Shown here piece by piece: positions 44,006 through 57,626 of a stretch of DNA of 64,000 nucleotides. Both the position numbers and the translations under genes were made by a program. This stretch comes from Eulemur rufifrons. Lineage: Eukaryota; Chordata; Mammalia; Primates; Lemuridae. The stretch's first letter is position 1. Each line of letters starts with the position of its first letter. The stretch covers positions 15,614,193 through 15,678,192 of the forward strand of contig NC_091012.1 of the NCBI RefSeq assembly GCF_041146395.1. Reading direction: 5' to 3'. The notes below the pieces were generated by a model. It ran no database searches. It had not been told where the DNA came from and saw only the letters and a program-made list of their open reading frames with translations.

Positions 44006-44110
44006 CCATTGTCTAATGCTTATTCTGGCTAATTAACAAATGCTTTACTTCTCATAGTTATCACCTTTGTGGTGAAGAACACTTACTGTCTCAGCATATT
44101 TTTTTTAATT
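43885..44110 (-). mobile_element. Old L1 3' end (antisense)
   Basis: 'tttttataattgactgataat', 'tgtctaatgc' and 'gcttattctggctaatta' (in pieces) follow an antisense L1MB-type 3' end, with a (TA)n run inside. Confidence 0.55.
43964..44000. repeat. (TA)n microsatellite
   Basis: About 18 uninterrupted TA units followed by 'cacaccc'. It is expected to be polymorphic and can form a hairpin. Confidence 0.95.
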
Positions 44111-44117
44111 TTTTTTT

Positions 44118-45445
44118 TTAATTCTTATTTCAGCATATTGTGAGGGTACAAAAGTTTAGGTTACGTATATTGCCCTTGGCCCCCCCACCCCCACGAGTCA
44201 GAGCTTCAAAGGTGTCCATCCCCTAGACAGTGCACATCGCACTCATTATGTATGTATACACCCATCCCCTCCCCCACTCACATCTGCCCGACACCCGATT
44301 GATTTTATTCCTGCATGTGCTTTTAGGTGGTGATCAGTGAAACCAATTTGCTGGTGAGTACATGTGGTGCTTATTTTTCCTTTCTTGGGATACTTCACTT
44401 AGTACAATGGGTTCCAACACTTTCCAGGAAAATACAAGAAGTGCTATATCACCATTGTTTCTTATAGCTGAGTAGTACTCCATGGTATACATATACCACA
44501 TTTTATTAATCCACTCATGGATTGATGGGCATTTGGGTTGTTTTCACATCTTTGCAATTGTGAATTGTACTGCTATAAACATTTGAGTGCAGATTTCTTT
44601 TTTATAGAATGTTTTTTGTTCTTTTGGGTAGATGCCTAGTAATGGGATTGCTGGATCAAATGGTACTTCTGCTTGTGTCTGTTTAAGGTATCTCCATATT
44701 GCTTTCCACAGAGGTTGTACTAGTTTGCAGTCTCACCAGCAGTGTATGATTGTTCCTATTTCTCCACATCCACACCAGCATTTATTGTTTTGGAACTTTT
44801 TGATGCAGATCATTCTCACCGGAGATAACTGATATCTCATTGTGGTTTTGATTTGCATTTCTCTGATGATTAGAGATGTTGAGCATTTTTTCATATGTTT
44901 GTTAGCCATTAGTTTATTTCTTTTGAAAAGTTTCTGTTCATGTCCTTTGCCCATTTTTTGATAGGGTTGTTTGATTTTTTCTTGCAGATTTTCCTGAATT
45001 CTATATAGATTCTAGTTATCAGCCCTTTATCAGATGTGTAAGAAGCGAATATTTTCTCCCATTCTGTAGGTTGTCTATTTGCTCTCATGATAGTTTTCTG
45101 GGCTGTGTAGAAGCTTTTTAATTTGATCAGGTCCCATATATTTATTTTTGTGTTGCTGTGATTGCCTTTGGGGTCTTCTTCATAAATTCTTTGCCTAGGC
45201 CAATGTCTATAAGGGTTTTTCCAACATTTTCTTCTAGAATTCTTATAGTTTCTCACCTTAGGTTTAAGTCTGTTATCCACTGTGAGTTGATTTTAGTGAG
45301 AGGTGAAATGTGTGGATCCTGTTTCAGTCTTCAACATGTGGCAATCCAGTTTTCCCAGCACCATTTATTGAATAAGGATTCTTTTCCCCAGTGTGTTTTT
45401 GTCTGCTTTGTCAAAGATTAGATGGCTATATGAGGATGGTTCCAT
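44118..45445 (-). mobile_element. Young L1, 5'-truncated 1.3-kb 3' end (antisense)
   Basis: 3' UTR ('atttcagcatattgtgagg') then the ORF2 C terminus. Minus-strand translation at 44909-45280 reads '[18 protein letters not shown]', '[17 protein letters not shown]' and '[16 protein letters not shown]', the conserved end of L1 ORF2p. It stops near 'atgaggatggttcc'. Frame breaks show it is inactive. Confidence 0.93.
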
Positions 45446-46015
45446 GTTCTTTAGAGACTTTTTCTAACCAAGTGGCTTCTTTTCTAATCCTTCCTAGATG
45501 AGTATCTACATCACAGGAAGCATTTATGTATATACACAACATGTATTTGTCACCATACATATACCTTCTTTCTCAGCTAATATATAACCTGAAATCTATA
45601 AATTTTGTTATTTCCTTATTTGGAAAGTCCCATATGTTTACTATATTGTGCATATACTATTGGACTAATCATTTCTGAAATATATCTTAGATAAAAAATT
45701 TTGAAACATAGTCAACAAGTGAAAAATGTTTATTACATAAATATTAAATTAGTTTGTGTTGACAAGAAACACTTTAGATACCATTTTAAAAGATTCAGTA
45801 CTCAAGTATATTTGAAAAATGGATTTTTTTCAATTTACCTTAAGCAATACACTTTTAAATTAAGAAAATATAAATAATTAAAAGAGAGTATATTTTACCA
45901 CAATTCACAAGAAACACACAAACTAAGATAAACAACAGAATCAGATTGTTTAATGCTGCTCTAATCTGTTTTATTACATTACATGGATCATGACATCCTT
46001 TGCATATCATCACAT
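45446..46015. other. No gene recognised
   Basis: Very AT-rich sequence with no repeat that I can name. Confidence 0.4.
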
Positions 46016-46020
46016 GTGCA

Positions 46021-46675
46021 TCATGGCATCAGTGTTAAGGACTTCCATCCATTTTTACCACATATTATTGAACCAGGCTTCATCATTGCACGTTTTTTTT
46101 TTTCAAACAAAGCTGGTATGAAAACACCTTCATGCTCATGCTGTAATAATTCCTGATGGTATGCCCTGAGATATGCCCAAAACAAAGGGACTGGGTTTTT
46201 TGTGCTCAGTTTTCCCACAATTAAGTCAGGTATCTCCAGTGAAGAACATTTGAGGGACCTAAGACACATGGATGCCTGTGAATCTCAACCCATGTCAGTC
46301 AGGCTGGGCCTGGGCTAGAAGAAGACACTGGGTGTTTCAGGGAAGGGAGGCTCTGTCCTCCTGCACATTGGCTATTATGCCACAAATTGTCATGTGATTC
46401 TGTGTCTTTTTCCAGCTGGAAATGATGACGGTCAACCTAAAATAATCAAAAAGGTCATCTAATTTAAAGAGAGTATTCATGTGCAAAGGTTCAGGATGGC
46501 CACCCAGGAGCATAGATTTAAGTTTCCCTGACTGTATCCTCTTATTAGTAGCAGTTACAAGTTGGTTTTTAAGGGAAAAAGAGGAGAGGCAGTTTCTAAG
46601 TTGTTGATCAAGAATTTCCGTTAAAATTACAAAAGGTATTGATTGGTTATACTTTGTTTTTTTGTACCACAAATT
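46021..46675 (-). pseudogene. Candidate pseudogene of unidentified protein
   Basis: Two minus-strand stretches (111 codons at 46337-46672; 82 codons at 46021-46269) have protein-like character: 'PFVILTEILDQQLRNCLSSF', 'LKSMLLGGHPEPLHMN', 'LFKLDDLFDYFRLTV', then 'PLFWAYLRAYHQELLQHE'. They are in the order of one transcript with a frame break between them. I do not recognise the parent; a retrocopy or a coding part of an old element would both fit. Confidence 0.4.
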
Positions 46676-46679
46676 TCAT

Positions 46680-49600
46680 AAACTGGAAGATATGGGTGTG
46701 GCAGCTAGCCCAGAACAAAATGTCTTAAAACAATTGCCCAGGCATGGTTTAGGGGGTTGACATATGTCACATAACTCATGTGTCTCTGGACCTGATCAAT
46801 TCTGCGTACCTCATATAGCTCAGAAAGCTCTGAGGTATTTTTCTTTTCTCAGGACACTGAGGAAATGTGTTCTGAGGGCAGACCTCTCCTCACACATTGC
46901 TGCCACATGTGATAACTGTCCAATCACACACATGTGCACTTGGTAATGACATGGCCATGCCCCTTTCAGAACAAGGATCCAAGCTCATGAATTGCACCCA
47001 CAGCACATTTGCACCTAGATTTTCCCACCAAAAACCCACACAAATACCTAGATGACTCCTGGATTATTCATTGCCCCAATACTGCATCTGTAGCAGGAAC
47101 CTGTTCCCTACACCAGGCTAGGCTCTGGACCACCCAATCACAATCTTATCTACATGGACACAGGAATAAGACATAGCCCTACCTGTGATTTTATCTATAG
47201 CAAACAAAACAAAAAACAAACAACAAACAAACAAACAAACAAACACTGCAGTGTTCCACAGCCATAGGTCCTTGATAGGACTTTCTCTGTTCTGCCTATT
47301 TTTTCCTACAAATCCTCTTTTTTGTCCACTCCATATGCCCAAGGCCACCCCTCTGGTGCCTAGATATAGCACCTCCTGGAATTCAGATGTCCATAAGTGG
47401 AAGACTGTAGCCCTAGATGTAGCTAGGGCAAGAGCAAATGCAGATTAGGAATCCAAGACTTAATTCTCAAAATTGAAAATGAGGGAAGAGATTTTGGTCC
47501 CCTCATTTTTCTTGAAGTGTTTAATTTAGAAAACTTTTATAGTGCAACTTTTTTATGCCTCTTTGAAATATATGTAAATTATTTAACAGCTAACTAGGGC
47601 CTTTGCCATTCTTTTTGACTCAAGAATATCTTTCTCTAGGACCTGGGAACAATTGCTTTGAAATTTAAATAGCCTGGAAGATAGAGCCCTATGCAACACT
47701 TTTTGTAGAAAAGTAGGAGCCTAACTTCAGGAGGCACCTGGCTCCAAGTTGCAAATCTATATCTTGTCATGAAAACAACAGAAGTATATTTTTCCTTTGA
47801 ATATAACCAATTCAAATTTCCTTTGAATATAACCAAAACAGAGATATTTCTCCAATTTCCAGGTGAATTTAGGATGTACTATATATGACAAACGGTGCTG
47901 TTAAGTCTTCTACTTAAAGAGTAATGCTGGCAATTTTTCTTTATTTTTGCAATCTCTTAGCAGACTGCCTGTCATACATATCACATTCTGGTTTAATTAT
48001 GTAATAAAATAGTTTCCTTTCTGTTCTACCATTGTGAATCATTTTTCTGGGGCTTGAGATGGTATTCTTAATTATATTACTGAAATGCTGTCCAGAGTTT
48101 TCAGAGATGATACAAATATAATAAGGTGCCCATAACATTTCACTGTGGAGGGGTCTTTTCCTCTGGGGCTTCCAGTCACAACCCCACAATTGTGCAGCTA
48201 ATTGTACACTGCCCCAAATCTGTAGGAAGATTCATTTCTCTGCCTATTTGGGATCTACAGTCTCTTCTAGAGCAGTTAGGGCAGATTTCTACAAAAAATA
48301 ACTTCACAGGGCAGCAGTCAGTCATCCCAATCTTTCTTTAAATGCACTTGGCATTCTCAGAACTTGAAACTGAGTCAGAGTCCATGGGGCCCCAAAACTC
48401 AACCAGGCTTGCACATGTGCTTTCAGTAGGCTTAGACTCTCAACTTTCCCCTTCTCTTGCACAAATGTTCATGAATATACAGAAGGCACCTGCAAATTCC
48501 CAACCTCTCCAAGACCCAAATCTATAGCTCTAAAATTTAAATCCACGTCCTGGGATTCTTCAGGATATGTTAGAGCCTTTCCATGAGGAATCTCTCCTCC
48601 AGCTTCCCTCCCCTCACTGAAACACCCAAGAATACAGAGCTTGGTTGACCCCATTTAAAACTGCCTAAAAGATCTAGCCCCAACCTGGGATTCATAAGAC
48701 AGGGCCAGACTTTGAGTTGAGGATACTCAGAAAACCTAGGGGAGACATTTTCTGCACTGAGAGAGAGCAACATAGGTATCTTAAAGCCCCATTTTGGAGT
48801 GCACCCTCTGAGTTTTCCAGATCTTGTCCAGTGAGCTGCTGTAGTACTGTGAAGGCTTCCTGGTGTAAACAGAATCTGGTGGCAGAATCTGTATGTGTAA
48901 ACAAGCACCTCAGCAGCCAGAGGGGAGGGCCATAAAACATCCACTGCCATAACCACTGTGTTACTGGGTATTAGGGTATTCTTGTTCTTCCTTCTGCCCC
49001 AGACTTAGCTGGTCATGGATAGGTAGTAGCACACAGATGATGCAGGGACAGCTGCTTAACCAGGGCAGGTTTATTCTCTCTTCTGACCCACAGAGTCAGC
49101 TGAGTGTCCCCTGCTTGGATCACCATGGGGGCATCAGGCTCATGTCACTAGAGATTCTCATACCAGGACCTGAGAGACTAACATATTGGGGACGTCATAT
49201 GCAGGCTGGGCTCAGGCTGATGACAGGGTTTAATTCTTTCCATCTCAGAGGGAGAGAAAGGAGTAAACTAGGGTTTATTTCTCCCCTCACAGAAGGAATC
49301 TTCTTGGTTGGTGCCCAGATGGGAGTTGCTCCAGTGTCTTGGTCCTTGGGTGAGGAACAAGGAGGAGGTCTGGAGATGCAAACTGATAGATAAATCACTT
49401 GCCTTCATTTTATCTGGCCATGAGAAAACCAGATGAAGCAGTCGTGGTCTTTAATGTCCTGAAACTTTCAGTCTAGAAAACATGGGTAAGTGGTTGCACT
49501 TAGCATGTTGTGTTCAGTGCCAAGAAGGGAGGTGTACAGGGGACTCGGGCTTCATTTGCACCACTTCCCTTATGTTGTTGTGAGTGCTGATGTCAACACT

Positions 49601-50340
49601 GAAGGACAATTCATGAAGAGAAGTGTTGTCTTTATCATTATGATTATTATTTCTATAGCTTTTGCATTAAGGATAAATATTTAGCTTCTATGTAATTTTC
49701 CTAGAAAAATTTGGTGTTTGGTTTAAATAGTTTGCTATTGTATTTTATAAAATAGTTACGGCTAAAATTTAAAAAGTGAAAATCAAACAAACTCTGTGAG
49801 TAAAATTTCTCTGGGTCAGGATTAGGAAGGACAGAACTGGAAACAAACCAGCAGTATAGAGATCAGAAGCCTTGGACCTGCTCCCTGCCCCAACCCTGCC
49901 CAGATCCACCCTCTTCTGAGCCTCGTCCAGGTTGGCCCCACACTGGAATCTCCCCTCACAGAACTGACTCGAAGAGATTATATTTTGGGTGCTGCTCTTG
50001 CTGTCTCCAAAGCTAGTGCTCACAAGTTTTTAAAACACAAAAGCAGGTAAATAGGAACAAAGGACTATATTTTGGGGCCTTATTTATTTTCTCATTAAAA
50101 CCTGTGTTTCTAGAGACATCCCACCTAGCAACCTGTTCTTCATTCCTGCAGATCCGGTAGTTGCTTCACAAGTTATAATAAGGTAAATATGTACTCAACA
50201 ATAAAACATCTGTCTGAACTACACTCCACTCTTCTTTTCTGTATTGCTTCTATCTGTCTATATTTAGCTTTTATTTTATATATTTCCTTCTTAAAATAAG
50301 TGTTAGGGAAACAGAAGATAAGTACGAAGACTGGGTATTT
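46680..50340. other. No gene recognised; some LTR-like text
   Basis: Moderate GC. A (CAAA)n run lies at 47196-47244. Text near 48340-48960 ('ggagggccataaaacatcc') and 49040-49400 could come from old LTRs, but paired ends or a family could not be shown. Confidence 0.4.
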
Positions 50341-52094
50341 CATCTGAATGCTGCCTGGAATTTGGGGATACTTAGTACCTGACTCCCTGGATATTATGAA
50401 GATTAACTCACACACTGTGATGTCCCCAGCACAGAGCTCTGTAACATGCTTGTGAGCACGTGGCACCTGCTTGGAAAACACTTCATTAACACATGTGTGC
50501 ATGTTCTTTTACAAATGTAGACTCACTCAGACATTGCTGCCTTCTCCAGCCTTCTGTAAACTTTAAATGGCCAACAAAGAATGTGATCTTTCAGGACAGT
50601 ATTTGTATTGTGATAAGAGTGTTGGGTGTAAAGGACAGTGTGCTGTTTCTGCTGTCTCCAGCTGCGTGCTACTGGTAATGGGTCTAGGGAGAGCATCATC
50701 TGCATTACAGGGATTTGTTATAGAAGCCAATTCATAGTCCCCTTGCAAACCTGCAGAACCATATTACTTAGAGTGAGGCATGGAATCCCAAACGATTCAT
50801 GTGCACATAGAAGCTTGAGAGACAGGACTCAGCTAAGTGGTTCTCGGCCCCGGCTTCCAGTTAGGATCACATGGCCAATTTGAAGATGTGCCATCACGAC
50901 TGTCCTCCCCCACAGATTCTGTCTTCTATGATTAGATTCAGATTATGATTTAATGCTTTCTATTCATAGCACAGTGGTGATTATGCTCCATCTGTGTTCA
51001 TTGACACCTGATACCAATTTGTCCCATTACAGGTGATAGTAATTTCATTCACTTGGTTAAGGAGCTCTCCGCAAGATTCCTTCACTATAAAGTTCACTAT
51101 AAAGTTTATTATTTTTCTCTTTGTCATTAATGCTATCTTGGGGGAATTTACTGAGTGGTGTGTATAAACCATCACATTTAATGTAAAACCCCCCCCCTTT
51201 CTTTTTAGTTTCCATTTCTTCATAGCTTCCTTTGGAGAATAAAGTATCTCATTTGTTGACTGGAAATACTGCTTTCGAAATTGGTAGACTTAAAACAGTC
51301 ATGCTTTAGTCCTGTAGGAATTTCTCTCATTCTCCCCTCTGTCACAAGCGTGTTTTGTTATTACTTCTCTGTATTTTCACAGAAAAGGAACAAGAATGAA
51401 CATATAAGTAATATATTCAAGCATCTTAAAACTTTAAAATACAACAGGACACATAGAATAAATGAAACAAAACATGGAAAAAAATACAAGGCCCAGGAAC
51501 AATATCTCTTATTTTAATTTATATCATTGTTTGTGGTGGTCTCCATGGTATGTTTAAAAAATCATTGACAGAGACTTATAATTTTTTTTACAATTAAATA
51601 TGTTTATTTTTTGAACAAAAATGTTCTACTCTATCACTTTTGATATTTATATACTTAATATTTGTAAGTATTTGTGGACTTAAATGTAACCATTATTTGA
51701 TCAATTTTGTGCTGCTGCCTTGTTTTCATTACTCTTCTTACCTATCAAATGTGCTCTGAACATTCTGTTGTGGTTGTCTCTGTATGTTGGACTCTATGTC
51801 CATTTGAGATAAATTCTAAGTCAAACAAACTAGGGTAAAACCCAAGATCTATTCTTTACTGAATAATGGGCAAAATATTCTCATAAAAGAAAAATACTGT
51901 TATTTTTCTCATAGATTATTTTGTGGATTTAAGCATTAACATGTGAAAAACTGTTAGAATGACATCTAGTATATAGTAAACGTTCATAAGTATTGCTGCT
52001 ATTCTTGCTATAATGTTATCTGTATATTTCAGAAGACTCTCAATTCCATGCCATCCATGAATTCTTCCCTCAGTGTTCTACCTCTGCTGATCAA

Positions 52095-52245
52095 AACTGT
52101 GGCTTTTAGACCTGAGGCCTTGGCATCTCCAGTGAGCTTGTTAGAAATGCCAAGTGTCAGGCGTCACCCAGATCTCCTGAAGCAGAATCTGCCTTATAAC
52201 AAGATCTCCAGTTCATTGTTGAACCCAATAAAATTTGAAAAATGT
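52095..52245. repeat. MER5A fragment (second unit)
   Basis: 'gagcttgttagaaatgcc', 'cacccagatctcctgaag' and 'cagaatctgccttataac' are MER5A text, the counterpart of the copy at 20735. Confidence 0.65.
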
Positions 52246-52545
52246 GCTTGTAATTCAACATGACTTTTCCGTGTGAGGAATAGACATAACTGTTTCTGTA
52301 TGACGAAAATATAGCACTCAAAAATGTATATTCCTGTGTTGATGCTTTAGTTTTATATGTTGTATTCTATATAAGCATAGCGTTTACACTAATTTTGTGG
52401 ATCTTATGTCATTCTGTTTCCACAGAGGTAGAGAATGCCTTAAGGAATATTAGTGTGTTAAAACATATCTTCTTGTGTAATTCGGGTCACTAATATATGT
52501 CAGAGCCAGTATTCTTAACTCCTTCATTTTATGTTGGGTCAAATT

Positions 52546-52944
<399 letters not shown>

Positions 52945-53206
52945 TGAATGAGTTTCAGATAATTCCTTTCAGAAAAAAAAATATGGGGTTTTTTTTAATA
53001 TACAAAAAAAGACTTTGTTGGACCTCAGTATTTACCTTCTTTTTTGAGATAATTTGCAAGTTGTAAAACTCTAGTGGTGATTCTAGAAATCCAGTGATAT
53101 CAAATATAGTCTACACCTTAAAATCCAGTTCCTCCTCTTTATTTTTGATTCAGTCATACTTGAAAGTAAAGCACAGAATCCACAAATTTAAAATGCTTCC
53201 TAGATA

Positions 53207-54814
53207 TCTATTTTTTTTTTAATTTCAGCTCATTATGGGGGTACAAAATTTGAGGTTATATATATTGCCCATGCCCCCCCATCCCCCCAAGTCTGAGCTT
53301 CAAGCGTGTCCATTCCCTAGACAGTGCACATCACACTCATCACGTAGGTATACACCCATCCCCTTCCCCCACCCCCATCCCCCTAGTCAGAACTTCAAGT
53401 GTGTCCATTCCCCAGACAGTGTGCATCGCACTCATCAAGTAGGTATACACCCATCCCTTCCCCCCATCCCCCACCTGTCTGATACCCAAGTGGTGTTATT
53501 CCCAAACGTGCACTCAGGGAAACCAGTTTGCTGGTGAGTACACGTGGTGCTTATTTTTCCATTCTTGGGATACTTCACTTAATAGAATGGGTTCCAACTC
53601 TCTCCAGGAGAACCAAAGAATGCGATATCACTGTTATTTCTTATAGCTGAGTAATATTCCATGGTATACATATACCACATTTTGCTAATCCATTCATGAA
53701 CTGATGGGCATTTGGGTTGTTTCCACATCTTTGCAATTGTAAATTGTGCTGCTATAAACATTCAGGTGCAGGTGTTTTTTTTATAGAATGACTTTTGTTC
53801 TTCCGGGTAGATGCCCAATAATGGGATTGCTGGATCGAATGGTAGGTCTATTTGAATCTGTTTAAGGTATCTCCATATTGTTTTCCATGGGGGTTGCACT
53901 AGTTTACAGTCCCCAAAGTTATCTACAGATTCAATGCAATCCCTATTAAATTACCAACATCATTTTTGACAGATATAGAAAAAATAATTTTACACTTCGT
54001 ATGGAACCAGAGAAGACCCCGTTTAGCAAAAGCAATTTTAAGCAACAAAAACAAAATGGGAGGTATTAATTTGCCAGACTTCAAGCTATACTACAAGGCT
54101 GTGATTATTAAAACTGCTTAGTATTGGCACAAGTGCGGGGACACAGACCAGTGGAATAGGACAGAAAATCCAAATATAAAACCATCCTCATATAGCCATC
54201 TAAGCTTTGACAAAGCAGACAAAAACATACTCTGGGGAAAAGATTCCTTATTCAATAAATGGTGCTGGGAAAACTGGATAGCCATATGTAGAAGACTGAA
54301 ACAGGATACACAGCTTTCACCTCTCACAAAAATCAGGTCACGGTGGATAATAGACTTAAACCTTAGGTGGGAAACTATTAGAATTCTAGAAGAAAATGTA
54401 GGAAAGACTCTTGGAGACATTGGCCTAGGCAAAGAATTTATGAGGAAGACCCCTAAGGCAATCACAGCAACAACAAAAATAAATAAATGGGACCTGATCA
54501 AATTAAAAAGCTTCTGCACAGCCAAAGAAATAGTCATGAAAGTAAACAGACAACCTACAGAATGGGAAAAAATTTTCACATACTACACATCAGATAAAGG
54601 ACTGATAACAAGAATCTATTTAGAACTCAGGAAAATCAGCAAGAAAAAATCGAACAACCCTATCAAAAAGTGGGCAAAGGACATGAATAGAAATTTTTCA
54701 AAAGAAGAGATAAAAATAGCTAACAAACATATGAAAAAATGTTCAACATCTCTAATCATCAGGGAAATGCAAATCAAAACCACAATGAGATATCACTTAA
54801 CTCCAGTGAGATTG
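53207..54814 (-). mobile_element. Young L1 with inverted 5' part (twin priming), 1.6 kb
   Basis: The minus-strand 3' part runs 53207-53912 and ends in 'gcactagtttacagtcccc'. At 53913-54814 the L1 text is in plus orientation ('gattcaatgcaatccctat', '[20 protein letters not shown]', '[18 protein letters not shown]'). About 80 bases of L1 are lost at the switch. The target duplication 'cttcctagatatct' flanks it (from 53195 and from 54817). The 3' UTR contains a tandem duplication of about 90 bp (53289-53470). Confidence 0.95.
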
Positions 54815-54965
54815 GCCTTCCTAGATATCTCACAGGAGCTGTCAGGAAATGGCATTTAGGAAAATAATTTTGTAGAATATTCTCTCTTCTCTAATGATTA
54901 GAATACTAAGTTGAAAATTGAAGAACCCCAAGCAAAATTCATGTGTCATTTTTTTAATAAAATAG

Positions 54966-55061
54966 AAGTTGCTGTCTCTAAGCTGGACCTAGTCACCTTT
55001 TTGACACAAATGAAAGAGCCCTGCAATGTGAAGAGAGAGGAAACAGTATCCAAGCACCCAA
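54966..55061 (+). pseudogene. Second KRAB-b exon (open, in a broken copy)
   Basis: Acceptor 'taataaaatag', donor 'ccaa/gtaagt', 96 bp, the family's usual length. It reads VAVSKLDLVTFLTQ, MKEPCNVKRE, ETVSKHP. Compared with the first copy it has Phe-Leu-Thr for Cys-Leu-Glu in the 'CLEQ' part. It is open by itself, but the KRAB-A exon before it is frameshifted. Confidence 0.85.
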
Positions 55062-55238
55062 GTAAGTGGGAGTGAATGAAGGAAGTAGATGACATAAGTG
55101 ATAGGTCCAAATGTCAAGGAGGAAGCCAGACCTTAAAGTGTGGATTAAGAAGCTCTGGTGTAATGAAACACATTTTTGAGAAGCCTAGGTTTATTTCTCT
55201 TGTTCTTATAGAAGGACATCTTCTTTCTCATACTCTTT

Positions 55239-55400
55239 TTTGTTTGTTTGTTTTTTAATTTCAGCTTATTATGGGGGTACAAAAGTTCAGGTTATATATA
55301 TTGCCCATGTCCCACCCATCCCCGTGAGTCAGAACTTCGGGCATGTCCATTCCCCAGACAGTGTGCATTGCACTCATCATGTGGTTGTATCCCCATCCCC
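55239..55400 (-). mobile_element. Short young L1 3' UTR insertion
   Basis: T-rich run, 'atttcagcttattatgggg', C-rich tract, ending in 'ttgtatccccatcccc'. It is flanked by 'catactctt' on both sides and splits the segment homologous to 22440-22480. Confidence 0.9.
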
Positions 55401-55840
55401 ATACTCTTAAATTATCTGAGTATTAGTTCTCCTTAAGATTGTGAAAAGTATTATCTCAGGATTCCCTTTGCCCTTCAGTGATCCTTCCTTCATCTATTCA
55501 CAGTGAGAGCCAAAGTCCTCCCCTTGGCCTGTGAGGGCCTACATGATCCACTCATCCATTCCCTTGGGGTAGCTGGGGAAATCTGTGCATTTTTCTGACT
55601 ACCTCTATGTTAAACCATTTTTTAAGTTGTGTTTTTGCCTCTTGTCAGAAGTGTGTGCACATAGTGGTGGACATAGTGAGATTTGGTTCAGAAGTCCCCA
55701 AAATACTGTAGACAGACATCAAATATTTTCTGTTTTATTAATTTCCAATCCTATGGAGGTTTCAAAGGTGATTCTACAGAAATGGAGACTCTGTAATTTC
55801 ATCAGAGTACAAAGCATCATCCTTTAATTAAATATTAAAT

Positions 55841-56209
55841 TGCACATAAAATTATTAGATATTTGATTTTTAAATATTCATTTTAAAAATCTAATCATAC
55901 ATTTTACATTAACAGTTCCTTTTTCCTAGCTTGAACTAAGATTGGGAATTTAAACTGTGTGTGTACAATTTCCACATGTATAAAATAGTTTAATGTGCTA
56001 CTTTCCATATAGAGTTCTTAACTAAAAATGGTCTATGGGAAGCTTAGAATATTCTCCAGTATATAGTAACATTTTGACTCTTACCTTATATCTTAATAAT
56101 TATAAAATTACAATTTTGTTTATTTAAGTATGCAACTTACTGAGAATGTGTCCTCTATGTTCCTTTGTTTATTCATTCATTTCTTTCTTCCTGACATGTG
56201 GAATTTTTA
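55841..56209. other. No gene recognised
   Basis: AT-rich sequence after the end of the duplicated segment. Confidence 0.4.
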
Positions 56210-57555
56210 ATAAATCCTAATATAAATTTTATGTTTCGGACATGTACATCTTGATGACTTGACATATGTATATATTGTGTAATGATTAACACAATGAACC
56301 TAGCACATCGATAATATCACATAGTTGCCAAATTTTGGGGAGTGAGAACACTTAAGGTCTATTCTCTTAACCTATTTAAGAGAGTATTACTTAATCTCAA
56401 GTGTACAATACAGCACTATTAACCATATTCACAATGCTGTACATTATATCCCCAGAGTTTATTCATCTCTTATAACTGAAAGTTTGTACTCTTTGACAAA
56501 CATCTCCCAATTTTTACCACACCCTGACACTGTTGGCACCCACCATTCTACTCTCTACTTCTATGATCTCTACTTTTTTAGATTCTACAAATAGCTCATA
56601 TCATATAGTAAGTGTATTTCTCCATTTTATTTCACTTACCATAATTTCCATCTGGTTCATCCATCCATGTTGTCATAAATGTCAGGGTTACCTTTTTTCT
56701 TATGGCTAAACAATATTCTACTATATATCATGAATAATCTGCTGCAAATGTAGGAGAACAGATATGTCTTTGTATTACTGATTTCATTTCTTTTGGACAT
56801 GCACCCAGAAGTGAGATGGAAGGATTGTATGGTACTTCTGTTTTTAATATTTGAGGAGCCTCCATACTGCTTTTGATAATGGCTGGATCAATTTACATTT
56901 CCTCTGGCATTGTACAAGAGTTTCCTTTTGTCCTCACCTTTGGCAACATTTATTATCTCTTGACTTTTTGATAATAGTCATAACAGGTGTGAGGTGATAT
57001 CTCATTGTGGTTTCACTTGCATTTACCTGATGAATAATGATGTTGAGCATCTTCTCATAAACTTATTTGCCATTTTTCTGTCCTCAGTGGAGAAATACCT
57101 ACTTAGGTCTTTGCATATTTTAAGTCACATTTACCCTTTTTTTGGTGTGTTACTGAGTAGAGATCCTCATATATTTTAAACATTACATTCATCAAATATA
57201 TTTTCTCCCAATCCTTGGGTTGCTCTTTTATGTTTGTTTGTTTTGTTTTGTTTTGTTTCTCTTTTACTGTGCAGAAACATCTTAGCCTGATGTAGTCTTA
57301 CTTGTTTTGGTTTTGCTTTTATTGCCTGTACTATTTTGGTGTGATATAACAAAAAAAATCATTACTAGGGCTAATGTCAAAGAGATTGTTCCCTATGCTT
57401 TATTCTAGACGTTATACAGTTTCTGGTATTACATTTAATGTTAATCCATTTTGAGTTAATTTTTATATAAGGTATGAATGCCTTATATCCAATAAATTAG
57501 TTTCACTAAGTATGGCTAATTCTGTTTGTCACCAATATATTATTTCATGCTGATA
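56210..57555 (-). mobile_element. Old L1 3' end (antisense)
   Basis: 'acatcttgatgacttgacat', 'aatgctgtacattatatcc', 'ttcatccatccatgttgtc', 'aggtgtgaggtgatatctc' and 'ttttgagttaatttttatat' follow antisense L1MA/L1MB 3' UTR and ORF2 3' end in order. Confidence 0.85.
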
Positions 57556-57602
57556 TGGGAAGCTAGAGTTGAGACTAAAGTGCTTTCTACTACCTCCCTT
57601 GA

Positions 57603-57626
57603 ACTAGTTAGCTTTAGCTAACTAGT
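57603..57626. repeat. Perfect 11-bp-arm palindrome in the tandem array
   Basis: 'actagttagct' and 'agctaactagt' are exact inverted copies separated by TT. It lies in the first monomer of the array, at the place of the core palindrome of the other monomers. Confidence 0.95.

Noticed and set aside
44909..45280. Open 123-codon minus-strand frame as a gene
   Set aside because: It is the L1 ORF2 C terminus of a 5'-truncated insertion.
47196..47244. (CAAA)n run as an L1 or SINE tail
   Set aside because: No element body could be found before it, so it is left as a simple repeat.
54440..54859. Open 139-codon frame as a gene
   Set aside because: It is the C-terminal part of L1 ORF2 in a twin-primed insertion.
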